Origin: Pseudomonadota bacterium
GTDB lineage: Bacteria; Pseudomonadota; Gammaproteobacteria; Xanthomonadales; Xanthomonadaceae
Assembly: GCA_023419315.1 (NCBI GenBank)
Contig: JAEZYE010000021.1
Span: forward strand, 1 to 51,846
Reading direction: 5' to 3'
Length of the DNA stretch: 51,846 bases
Part shown: one piece after another, positions 1 to 5,969 of the stretch
Position numbering within the stretch: position 1 is the stretch's first letter
How the letters are laid out: each line of letters begins with the position of its first letter
The notes under the pieces: generated by a model
Databases searched by the model: none
What the model saw: the letters and a program-made list of their open reading frames with translations, nothing else
Told to the model about the DNA's origin: nothing
Made by a program: the position numbers and the translations under genes

Positions 1-125
1 GCACTCGAGCCTTGGCTACCGGACACCCAAGCAGTTCAAGGAAGATCAGCAGCAAGAGCAGCAACCAACACCCACCCATCGAGCCATCGTCAACTAATGG
101 GTGGTCCTAAAAAACCCGGCAGGTC
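1..125 (+). mobile_element. Right end of an IS3-family insertion sequence
   Basis: The window opens inside an insertion sequence. It carries the last codons of an orfB transposase and then a terminal inverted repeat. Read from the outside in, the end at 125 begins TGACCTGCC and, after a T-rich stretch, has GGACCAC. The end at 456 begins with the same TGACCTGCC and has TACCAC at nearly the same distance, so both look like ends of the same IS type. The rest of the element lies left of the window. Family assignment comes from the transposase fragments; the exact IS name is not known. Confidence 0.75.
2..97 (+). CDS. IS3-family transposase orfB, C-terminal fragment (partial)
   Basis: This is the last 31 codons of an orfB/integrase-type transposase, cut by the window edge. 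The frame reads HSSLGYRTPKQF and then a Gln-rich tail ending at TAA (95-97). The 'SLGYRTP..F' segment is the usual C-terminal hallmark of IS3-family DDE transposases, just after the last catalytic region. The stop lies about 28 bp inside the element end at 125, as expected for an intact right end. Catalytic residues are outside the window, so activity cannot be judged. Confidence 0.8.
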   Translation, partial: HSSLGYRTPKQFKEDQQQEQQPTPTHRAIVN

Positions 126-456
126 ACTAGCGTTTTACCCCGAAGCCGACCTTGAGCGCCTCGATGTCCAGGTGCGCTTCGGCCAACAGCCGCTTCAGGC
201 GGTTGTTCTCCTGCTCCAGCTCCTTCAGGCGCTTGGCGTCTTCGGCCTCCATGCCCCCGTACTTGGCCCGCCAGGCGTAGAAGCTGGCGGGGCTGAAAGC
301 GTTCTGCCGGGCGAGCTCCGATACGGCCATACCGGCGTCGGCCTGCTTGATGAACCCGATGATCTGCTCGGTGGTGAAGCGACTCTTCTTCATGTCCGTC
401 CTCATGGTTGACGGACTTTACAGCTTCACGTGGTACGGCTCAGTGGGGGCAGGTCA
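126..456 (-). mobile_element. Remnant of an IS3-family element (left end plus orfA)
   Basis: This remnant runs from a terminal inverted repeat at 429-456 (minus strand, starting TGACCTGCCCCC) through a complete orfA and stops where orfB should begin. There it meets the right end of another copy at 125. The two share the terminal TGACCTGCC. The simplest reading is that one copy inserted into another of the same or a close type at the orfA/orfB junction, or that a deletion joined them. The missing orfB part may lie left of the window. Confidence 0.65.
127..405 (-). CDS. IS3-family transposase orfA (helix-turn-helix subunit)
   Basis: 92-aa orfA. It has an N-terminal helix-turn-helix (FTTEQIIGFIKQADAG ... 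ASFYAWRAKYGG) followed by a leucine-zipper-like coiled coil (residues about 55-80, AKRLKELEQENNRLKRLL). This is the DNA-binding and dimerisation part of IS3-family transposases, which normally reaches orfB by programmed -1 frameshifting. It ends GFGVKR with the stop at 127-129. The AAAAC run just before the stop would suit frameshifting, but no orfB follows: the next 125 bases are the end of another IS on the opposite strand. A full transposase therefore cannot be made from this copy. The first in-frame ATG is used; a second, MKKSRF, lies 12 bp inside and is the more usual start for the family. Confidence 0.85.
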   Translation of the reverse strand: MRTDMKKSRFTTEQIIGFIKQADAGMAVSELARQNAFSPASFYAWRAKYGGMEAEDAKRLKELEQENNRLKRLLAEAHLDIEALKVGFGVKR

Positions 457-459
457 CAC

Positions 460-696
460 ATGAAGAAGCTCGAGGAATTCAAGGCAAATCCGGCGGTGAG
501 ACCAGGGATGGAGAAGTTGCCGGAGGACGTGATTAGGAGGCAGCAACAGCGGAGAATCGAGCATCTAGGGAAGGAGATTAAGACATTCCGCGAGAACATC
601 GAGAAACTAAAGAACCCCCCGCCGCCCCCGCCACCACCTCCGCCGCCACCGTCACCACCGTCACCACCACCGCCGCCGTCACCGCCAAAGACCTAA
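460..696 (+). CDS. Poly-proline-tailed small protein, probably the C-terminal remnant of a larger protein cut by an IS
   Basis: Reads 78 aa from ATG 460. The first 50 or so residues are basic and helix-prone (RRQQQRRIEHLGKEI), and the rest is almost pure proline with scattered serine. The IS end lies at 456, four bases before the ATG. No clear ribosome binding site belongs to this ATG, because the upstream bases are IS sequence. It may therefore be the tail of a longer gene whose 5' part was removed. The stop TAA is immediately followed by the ATG of the next gene at 697. Tail-plus-small-gene layouts occur in polymorphic toxin/immunity loci, but I do not recognise the domain and that function is only a guess. 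Base composition is poorer in GC than the chromosome around it. Confidence 0.5.
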   Translation: MKKLEEFKANPAVRPGMEKLPEDVIRRQQQRRIEHLGKEIKTFRENIEKLKNPPPPPPPPPPPPSPPSPPPPPSPPKT

Positions 697-1113
697 ATGA
701 ACATAATCGAACGCAATGAAAGGAAGATGGTTCTCTGCGGGCTGAATTGCTTGAGCGAGCTGTCGTCTATTGTTGACACAAATGGCTTTGCGGTGATGTT
801 GCCGGCCTACTCCGAGGAGGAGATGCATGCCATGTCCGGCCTTGCAAGCGCATTAGTTGAGCTTGGTTGCAGAGAGCTATGTTGTGTGGGTGCGTTTGCA
901 AGTGAAATGGAGGGTGCGCTGGATGCTGTCCTTGAAGACAAAGGCGATGTGGGTGTCGTAACTACTTCCTTTGCAGACGAAAGTGATGCTGCCGAATACT
1001 TTGCATTTGCGGCTAGTGGTGCGCAGGACACGCTGTTGGTAGCTGTAGTTGATAGCCATACAGCTCTAATGGGTCAGTTGATCAGTCTTTGGGATGAAAG
1101 TGCGGGTCAGTAA
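697..1113 (+). CDS. Hypothetical protein, 138 aa, adjacent to the poly-Pro tail gene
   Basis: Small acidic protein with no signal peptide or membrane segment. It looks like a single alpha/beta domain: a hydrophobic strand (GFAVMLPAY), a helix (MSGLASALVELGC), a strand (RELCCVGAFA), then VGVVTTSF and a strand before the C-terminal helix (LLVAVVDSH). The spacing loosely recalls a group of uncharacterised small DUF proteins (DUF7684-like), from memory and not verified. It starts at the base after the upstream stop, so translation is probably coupled. Codon use is clearly less GC-rich than the neighbours (many TTG, TGT, AAT, GAA), which points to transfer. Its position behind a short C-terminal remnant would fit an orphan immunity gene; that is inference. 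Confidence 0.6.
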   Translation: MNIIERNERKMVLCGLNCLSELSSIVDTNGFAVMLPAYSEEEMHAMSGLASALVELGCRELCCVGAFASEMEGALDAVLEDKGDVGVVTTSFADESDAAEYFAFAASGAQDTLLVAVVDSHTALMGQLISLWDESAGQ

Positions 1114-1410
1114 CGGCTCCAGGCTCACCTCCTGAACAGCCATGAATCAAAAGGCTCGCGACGTAAGCTGCGCGCCTTCTTGCTTCCACTCGTTGCGAAG
1201 TATTGATTCAAAGCCATCCCTCATGACTCCAACCGGTCAAGTAGCATTCGATACCCCGCGCCCGCGAGGTCAAGACTGGCGCGAGCGTCCATGTACCAAG
1301 CGTACTAAGTCCAGAACACATCTGGCGATGAGGTCAGTGATCGTAAACTTCCCTGCTGGCACAGAGGTTGTAAGTAGAACTTTCTAGCATGTTTCCGCCA
1401 GGAGGTTTAA
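1114..1410. other. Intergenic stretch without a convincing gene
   Basis: About 300 bases between the small hypothetical gene and the next IS remnant. A frame of 81 codons opens at 1142, but its composition (many Cys, Arg, Thr, Ser with no domain pattern) and the lack of a ribosome binding site argue against coding. The last bases hold CAGGAGG, the ribosome binding site of the orfA remnant at 1411, so the left end of that IS probably lies in the last 50-100 bases. I could not define its inverted repeat. Confidence 0.5.
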
Positions 1411-1598
1411 ATGAAGACTTCGAAATTCACCGAGACGCAGATCGTCTCGATCCTCAAACAAGCCGACGCCGGGGTGCCGGTCAAGGACGTGTGTCGGCAG
1501 GCCGGCATCAGCGTGCCGACGTACTACAAATGGAAGAGCAGGTACGGTCGACTTGAAGCCTCGAGCTACGCCGGGTGAAGGAGCTCAAGGCGGATGTA
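1411..1598 (+). pseudogene. Frameshifted, truncated IS3-family orfA
   Basis: Starts with a strong ribosome binding site (AGGAGG, 7 bases before ATG). It encodes a typical orfA N-terminus: MKTSKFTETQIVSILKQADAG, then a helix-turn-helix ending YYKWKSRYG. At about 1560 one base appears to be missing: the frame runs to a TGA at 1576, whereas the +1 frame continues as RVKELKAD, the expected coiled-coil continuation. Similarity ends near 1598, so the element is both frameshifted and cut. It is a different IS type from the one at 126-456. The join at about 1600 marks the right border of the mobile patch. Confidence 0.75.
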
Positions 1599-1671
1599 AG
1601 ACCCAGTGAATTCCTGCCCAATGAAAACAGCGCGCAGCCTGTGATCAATGCAAACTCCAGCCACACCCCAC

Positions 1672-3450
1672 TCAATCAAGAAACTGCAGCTTCGCCAGTT
1701 CCGCGTACAGCCCGTCCTCGGCGAGCAGTTGTTCGTGGGTGCCTTGGGCAACGATGCGGCCGCGGTCCATGACGACGATGCGGTCGGCTTTCAGCACGGT
1801 GGCGAGGCGGTGGGCGATGACGAGGGTCGTGCGGCCCTGCATGAGGCGTTCGAGTGCGTGCTGGACGGCGCGTTCGCTCTGGGCATCGAGTGCGCTGGTG
1901 GCTTCGTCGAGCAGCAGCACGGGGGCATTCTTGAGCAGGGCGCGGGCGATGACGATGCGCTGCTGCTGTCCGCCGGAGAGGCGCGCGCCGCGCTCGCCGA
2001 GCGGGCTGTCGAAGCCTTCCGGCAGTTCGCGGAGGAAGTCGTCCGCTTCGGCGGCTTCGGCGGCGGCGAGCACGTCGGCGTCGCTGGCGTCGAGCTTGCC
2101 GTAGCGGATGTTGTCGCGGGCGCTGGTTGCAAAGAGGGTGGGCTGTTGCGGGACGAGCGCGATCTGTTCGCGCAGCACGGCCGGATCCAGTTCCCGCAGA
2201 TCCACGTCATCCACGGTGACGATGCCGGTCTGCGGGTCATGGAATCGCAGGAGCATCGAGAACACGGTGCTCTTGCCGGCTCCGGAAGGGCCGACCAGGG
2301 CCACGGTCTCGCCGGGCCGCACGTGCAGATCGAAGCCGTCGAGCGCGGGTAGATCCGGGCGCGCGGGGTAGTGGAAGGAGACGTTGTCGAAACGGATTTC
2401 GCCGCGCAGCGGATGGGGCAGGGCGCGCGGTTGCGCCTGAATGCCGATCACGCGCGATTCTTCGAACAGCTCGGCGATGCGGCCCATGCCGCCGGCCGCG
2501 CGCTGGAGTTCGTTCCACACTTCGGCCAACGCGCCGACAGAGCCGCCGCCGATCACCGCGTAGAAGATGAACTGCGCGAGCGTGCCCGCCGACAGCGTGC
2601 CGCTGACGACATCGTGCGCGCCCATCCACAGCACCAGCACGATGGTGCCGAAGATCAGCGTGATCGCAGCGGCGGTCACCCACGCCTGCGCGCGGATGCG
2701 GCGGCGCGAGGTATCGACGGCGACCGAGAGCGCGGCATCGAACCGGCTGCGCTCGTAGGGTTCGCGTGCATGCGCCTGCACGGTGCGCACCGCGCCGAGC
2801 GTCTCGCTGGCCAGCGCATTGGCGTCGGCCACGCGGTCTTGGCTGGCCCGGGATGCCTTTCCGAGCCGGCGTGATCCGATCACGATCGGCAGCACCGCCA
2901 AAGGAATGCCGAGCAGTGCGAACCCAGCCAGCCGCGGGCTGGTGACGAACAGCATGACCAGGCTGCCGATCACGGTGACCGTGCTGCGCAGCGCGACCGA
3001 CATGCTGGTGGCGACGACGCTGCGCAGCAGTTCGCTGTCGGCGGTCAGTCGCGACAGCAGTTCGCCGCTGCGATTGCGGTCGTGGAATTCGGCGTCCAGC
3101 CCAATGAGATGCGCATACAACCGCTGGCGCAGATCGGCGACGACTTTCTCGCCCAGCAGCGACACGAAATAGAAGCGCGCGGCGCTGGCGATCGCCAGCA
3201 CGACGACGACGACGAGCATCAGCAGGAACGCACGGTTGATGCCCGATCCACCGGTGCGGAAGCCGTCGTCGATGACCTGCCGGAATGCAGCGGGCAAGGT
3301 GAGCGTGGCGGCCGACGCCACGGCCAGCGCGATCAGCCACGCGACGAAGAGCCCGCGATGACGCTGGATGAAAGGCCACAGTGCGCGCAGCACGGCGAGC
3401 TTGGCGCGGGGCGGTTTGCCGGCATCGGCCGGCACGGTGTCCTCAGTCAT
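1672..3450 (-). CDS. ABC exporter, fused permease and ATPase (MsbA-related)
   Basis: 592-aa half-transporter working as a homodimer in the inner membrane, exporting lipids or hydrophobic compounds. Residues 30-310 form the six-helix transmembrane domain, with the typical EFHDRNRSGELLSRLTAD coupling region near 121-138. Residues 345-590 are the ATPase: Walker A GPSGAGKST (387-395), Q-loop about 435, signature LSGGQ (491-495), Walker B VLLLDE (511-516) and switch His 547. All key residues are present and the length is normal. It matches the 'MsbA-related' subfamily of proteobacterial exporters; essential lipid A flippase MsbA is usually next to lpxK, which is absent, so the substrate is open. 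It is transcribed alone. The IS patch begins about 70 bp past its stop. Confidence 0.9.
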   Translation of the reverse strand: MTEDTVPADAGKPPRAKLAVLRALWPFIQRHRGLFVAWLIALAVASAATLTLPAAFRQVIDDGFRTGGSGINRAFLLMLVVVVVLAIASAARFYFVSLLGEKVVADLRQRLYAHLIGLDAEFHDRNRSGELLSRLTADSELLRSVVATSMSVALRSTVTVIGSLVMLFVTSPRLAGFALLGIPLAVLPIVIGSRRLGKASRASQDRVADANALASETLGAVRTVQAHAREPYERSRFDAALSVAVDTSRRRIRAQAWVTAAAITLIFGTIVLVLWMGAHDVVSGTLSAGTLAQFIFYAVIGGGSVGALAEVWNELQRAAGGMGRIAELFEESRVIGIQAQPRALPHPLRGEIRFDNVSFHYPARPDLPALDGFDLHVRPGETVALVGPSGAGKSTVFSMLLRFHDPQTGIVTVDDVDLRELDPAVLREQIALVPQQPTLFATSARDNIRYGKLDASDADVLAAAEAAEADDFLRELPEGFDSPLGERGARLSGGQQQRIVIARALLKNAPVLLLDEATSALDAQSERAVQHALERLMQGRTTLVIAHRLATVLKADRIVVMDRGRIVAQGTHEQLLAEDGLYAELAKLQFLD

Positions 3451-3505
3451 CGGCGATCCGTCGGAAGTGTTCTGGAAGCGGCTGCAACCACAGCCGTTTC
3501 CACAA

Positions 3506-4096
3506 CTATCCCGGCGCGTCCATCCAGCGCACGCGATTACGGGTGGCGTCGCGCAGGTGGATTTTCAAGTCATCGGCGCGATCGGCGGGCAGGCGCAGTG
3601 CGATGCACGCGCCGGTTTCGTCGAAGGTCTCGGCCTGTTTCTCGGCCTGGAAGCCGGCCATCGCCGAGTGCACGACGCCGAGTTCCTCGAACGGCGCGGT
3701 GAGGATGAGTTCGATCTGTTCGACGACTTCGTGGCGATCGGCCACGCGCAGGCATTCGGCCGCCGCCCCGCCGTACGCACGCACCAGTCCGCCCGCGCCC
3801 AGCTTGATCCCGCCAAACCAGCGCGTCACCACGACCATCACGCGGTCCAGTCCCTGGCCGTCGATGGCCGCGAGGATCGGACGGCCTGCCGTACCGGCCG
3901 GTTCGCCATCGTCGCTGGAGCGGTATTCGGCGCCGATGCGATAGGCCCAGCAGTTGTGGGTGGCGGCCGGATCGGACACATGGGCCAGGAACACCAGTGC
4001 CGCGGCTGGCGTTTCGACCGGGGCCGCATGCACCTGGAAACGGCTGTGCTTGACCTCCAGCAGATGCGAGGCCGGTGCGGTCAGCGTCTGGGTCAT
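3506..4096 (-). CDS. yigZ: YigZ/IMPACT family protein
   Basis: 196 aa from the start chosen at 4096 (MTQTLTAPASH), whose ATGA overlaps the stop of the upstream gene, so the two are translationally coupled. The N-terminal domain carries the family signature: SRF near the start, FLAHVSDPAATHNCWAYRIG, then SDDGEPAGTAGRPIL and VTRWFGGIKLGAGGLVRAYGGA. The C-terminal ferredoxin-like domain (about 135-190) completes the fold. YigZ/IMPACT proteins are conserved in all domains; the eukaryotic member regulates Gcn2, while the bacterial role (possibly RNA or ribosome related) is not settled. A frame extension upstream to 4225 exists but overlaps the previous gene and lacks conserved sequence. It is the last gene of the sigma-factor cluster. 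Confidence 0.9.
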   Translation of the reverse strand: MTQTLTAPASHLLEVKHSRFQVHAAPVETPAAALVFLAHVSDPAATHNCWAYRIGAEYRSSDDGEPAGTAGRPILAAIDGQGLDRVMVVVTRWFGGIKLGAGGLVRAYGGAAAECLRVADRHEVVEQIELILTAPFEELGVVHSAMAGFQAEKQAETFDETGACIALRLPADRADDLKIHLRDATRNRVRWMDAPG

Positions 4097-5163
4097 GGCT
4101 CCAGCAGCGGCTGCAGATCCGCCGGCACTTTCTGGAACGGATGGCTCTGCTTGAAGCGCATCAGGCTTTCGGTCGCGCTGGCGCGATCCCCGAGATCGCG
4201 GCGCAGGCGGATGCGCTCCAGCCATTGATCCGGTTCGAGCTTGCCGTCTTCGGACACCGGCAGTTGCAGATCCGTGCGCTTCAACGCGTTGCGTACGGGG
4301 CCGTTGGCCGGGGCCGCGTAGGTGTCCGCCGCGCTCGGCTTGGGCGGCACCGCTTCCTGCAGTTCGGCCGAGGTCTGGCTGGCGCGGTTGCGCAGTTCGT
4401 TGCGCGAGCCTGCGGCCGCCGCTTCCCGGGAACGGGCTTGCTGGACCCGGGCCTGCTCGCGTTGGGCGGCGACTTTGGCGGTGGTTTCCGGGTCGGCGAC
4501 GCGGCCGAACTGGGCGGTGTCCACCGCCACGGAGTCGAGCGTCGAACTCGTGCGCGCCGCAGCCGCGACGGCGCTGGCGTCTGCTTCGCGGGTTTCCGCA
4601 ACGCCCGGAGCGGCGAGCGCGACCGCCGCCTGTGGCGCGGCGGGCGCCGGCGGCGGCGGAGGCGGCGCCGCTTCGTACGGTTCGACGCGGGCAGCGCGCG
4701 GGGTTTCCGTTCGGGTCGCGCGCTTTTCGGCGGCCGGCGGGTTGACGGTGCGAGCAGGTGCGGGGGCGGCCTCATTGGCGCGGGTGTCGCGCGCTTGGAT
4801 CCCCGCGAGCGGTCCCGGTGGCGGAGGGGCTGCATCCGGCGATGCATCTGCGGCCGGCGGTTCCGGCGCCTCGATCACCGCGACTTTCGCGCTGGGCGGG
4901 TATTCGCCGGCGCCCGGATCGGGCGTGCGCAGTTGCCAGGCCAGGCCGACGGCCAGCATCGTCGTTGCGGCGATGCCCAGCCCGACCGGCCAGCGGTGCC
5001 GGCGCGTCGCCGTGGAAGCAGGCGACGCCACGGCTTCATGCGCAGCGGCGAGGATCCGGGAATCCAGTGCCGCCGAGGGTTCGCCGTGCGGGCCCAGGCG
5101 CGCAAGCTGGTCGGCCAGTGCGCGCTCTTCCGCATTGAGGGGATCGGTCGGACGGCGGTTCAT
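4093..5163 (-). CDS. Ala/Pro-rich single-pass membrane protein, putative anti-sigma factor
   Basis: 356 aa, beginning with the ATGA that overlaps the stop of the sigma gene. Residues 1-55 are cytoplasmic and acidic; a membrane helix follows at about 58-75 (WPVGLGIAATTMLAVGLAW). The rest is a long low-complexity Ala/Pro/Glu/Arg region (including APPPPPPAPAAPQAA) ending in a short conserved-looking domain (LEPDQWLERIRLRRDLGDRASATESLMRF). Position and topology (short cytosolic part, one helix, periplasmic tail) are what is expected of an anti-sigma factor, but I see no zinc-binding HxxxCxxC, so it is not a ZAS-type one. The C-terminal segment resembles those found beside ECF sigma genes in xanthomonads. 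Function is inferred from context. Confidence 0.75.
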   Translation of the reverse strand: MNRRPTDPLNAEERALADQLARLGPHGEPSAALDSRILAAAHEAVASPASTATRRHRWPVGLGIAATTMLAVGLAWQLRTPDPGAGEYPPSAKVAVIEAPEPPAADASPDAAPPPPGPLAGIQARDTRANEAAPAPARTVNPPAAEKRATRTETPRAARVEPYEAAPPPPPPAPAAPQAAVALAAPGVAETREADASAVAAAARTSSTLDSVAVDTAQFGRVADPETTAKVAAQREQARVQQARSREAAAAGSRNELRNRASQTSAELQEAVPPKPSAADTYAAPANGPVRNALKRTDLQLPVSEDGKLEPDQWLERIRLRRDLGDRASATESLMRFKQSHPFQKVPADLQPLLEP

Positions 5164-5741
5164 TCGTTCAATCTCGCGCGAAGCTTGTCCATCGCGTAAC
5201 GCAGACGCGACTTGACGGTTTCCCGGCCCACGCCGGTGATGTCGCCAATCTGTTCCAGGCTCAGTTCCTGCTCCAGTCGAAGCTGGATCACTTCGCGCTG
5301 GTCGTCCGGCAGTTCCGCCAACGCCAGTTGCAGCCGGCGGCGTTGCTCGAACTCGCTCAACTGCCGTTCCGGTGTATCCGGATCCGGCACGCGTGCGGCG
5401 CGTTCGTCGGCGTCTTCCGGAGCCGGCGGCCGGTGCTTGAGCGCACGCCAATGGTCGTTGAGCCGATTGTGGGCGATCCGGTACAGCCAGGTGGTGAAAG
5501 CGGCGTCGGGCTTCCAGTTCTGTCGCGCGCCGATGACCCGCTGCCACACATCCTGGAAGAACTCGTCGGCCAGCGCGCCGTCGCGCACGTGGCGCAGCAG
5601 GAACCGGTACAGCGGCGCGCGATGACGGGAGTACAGCCGTTCGAATGCGGACGCATCCCCGGCCGCGTAGGCGAGCATCAGGGTTTCGTCGGCGGGTTCG
5701 GCGGCATCGTTCACGCCGATCAGCGTAAGGGCTCGACGCAT
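5160..5741 (-). CDS. ECF (sigma-70 family) RNA polymerase sigma factor
   Basis: Starts at ATG 5741 (MRRALTLIG), giving 193 aa, normal for an ECF sigma. A GTG at 5714 is an alternative; the frame reaches 5843 but that part looks non-coding. Region 2 (about residues 30-95) has FERLYSRHRAPLYRFLLRHV, then DEFFQDVWQRVI and FTTWLYRIAHNRLNDHWR for -10 binding. Region 4 (about 135-190) has LPDDQREVIQLRLEQELSLEQIGDITGVGRETVKSRLRYAMDKLR for -35 binding; no extra domain is present. It heads an operon with the membrane protein and yigZ. The downstream membrane protein is the likely partner. The signal and regulon cannot be read from the sequence. Confidence 0.9.
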   Translation of the reverse strand: MRRALTLIGVNDAAEPADETLMLAYAAGDASAFERLYSRHRAPLYRFLLRHVRDGALADEFFQDVWQRVIGARQNWKPDAAFTTWLYRIAHNRLNDHWRALKHRPPAPEDADERAARVPDPDTPERQLSEFEQRRRLQLALAELPDDQREVIQLRLEQELSLEQIGDITGVGRETVKSRLRYAMDKLRARLNE

Positions 5742-5969
5742 TTGCGGGAAGCCGTCACCGGATGGCTGGCTGAACGGGCCGTTCGGGCGGGCGGTCCGCA
5801 TGCGCTCGGCGTGCGCAGCGTTGAAGGCCAAAGCGATCTGCATAGTGTGGATAACGTCCGGGTTCGGCCATCGGGGTTGCTCCCGGCACGCTGTCGCCGA
5901 CGCCGCATGGGGTTATGCTCCGTGCCGGGGACCCCCACAACTGAAGTTCGAATGCTTCCTGGAACCGGA

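Noticed and set aside
1142..1387. 81-codon frame between the hypothetical gene and the second IS relic
   Set aside because: No ribosome site, no domain-like pattern, unusual Cys/Arg/Ser mix; probably chance.
5328..5969. Long N-terminal extension of the GAF-GGDEF-EAL frame
   Set aside because: It is antisense to the sigma factor gene and has no ribosome site; the start at 5970 fits better.
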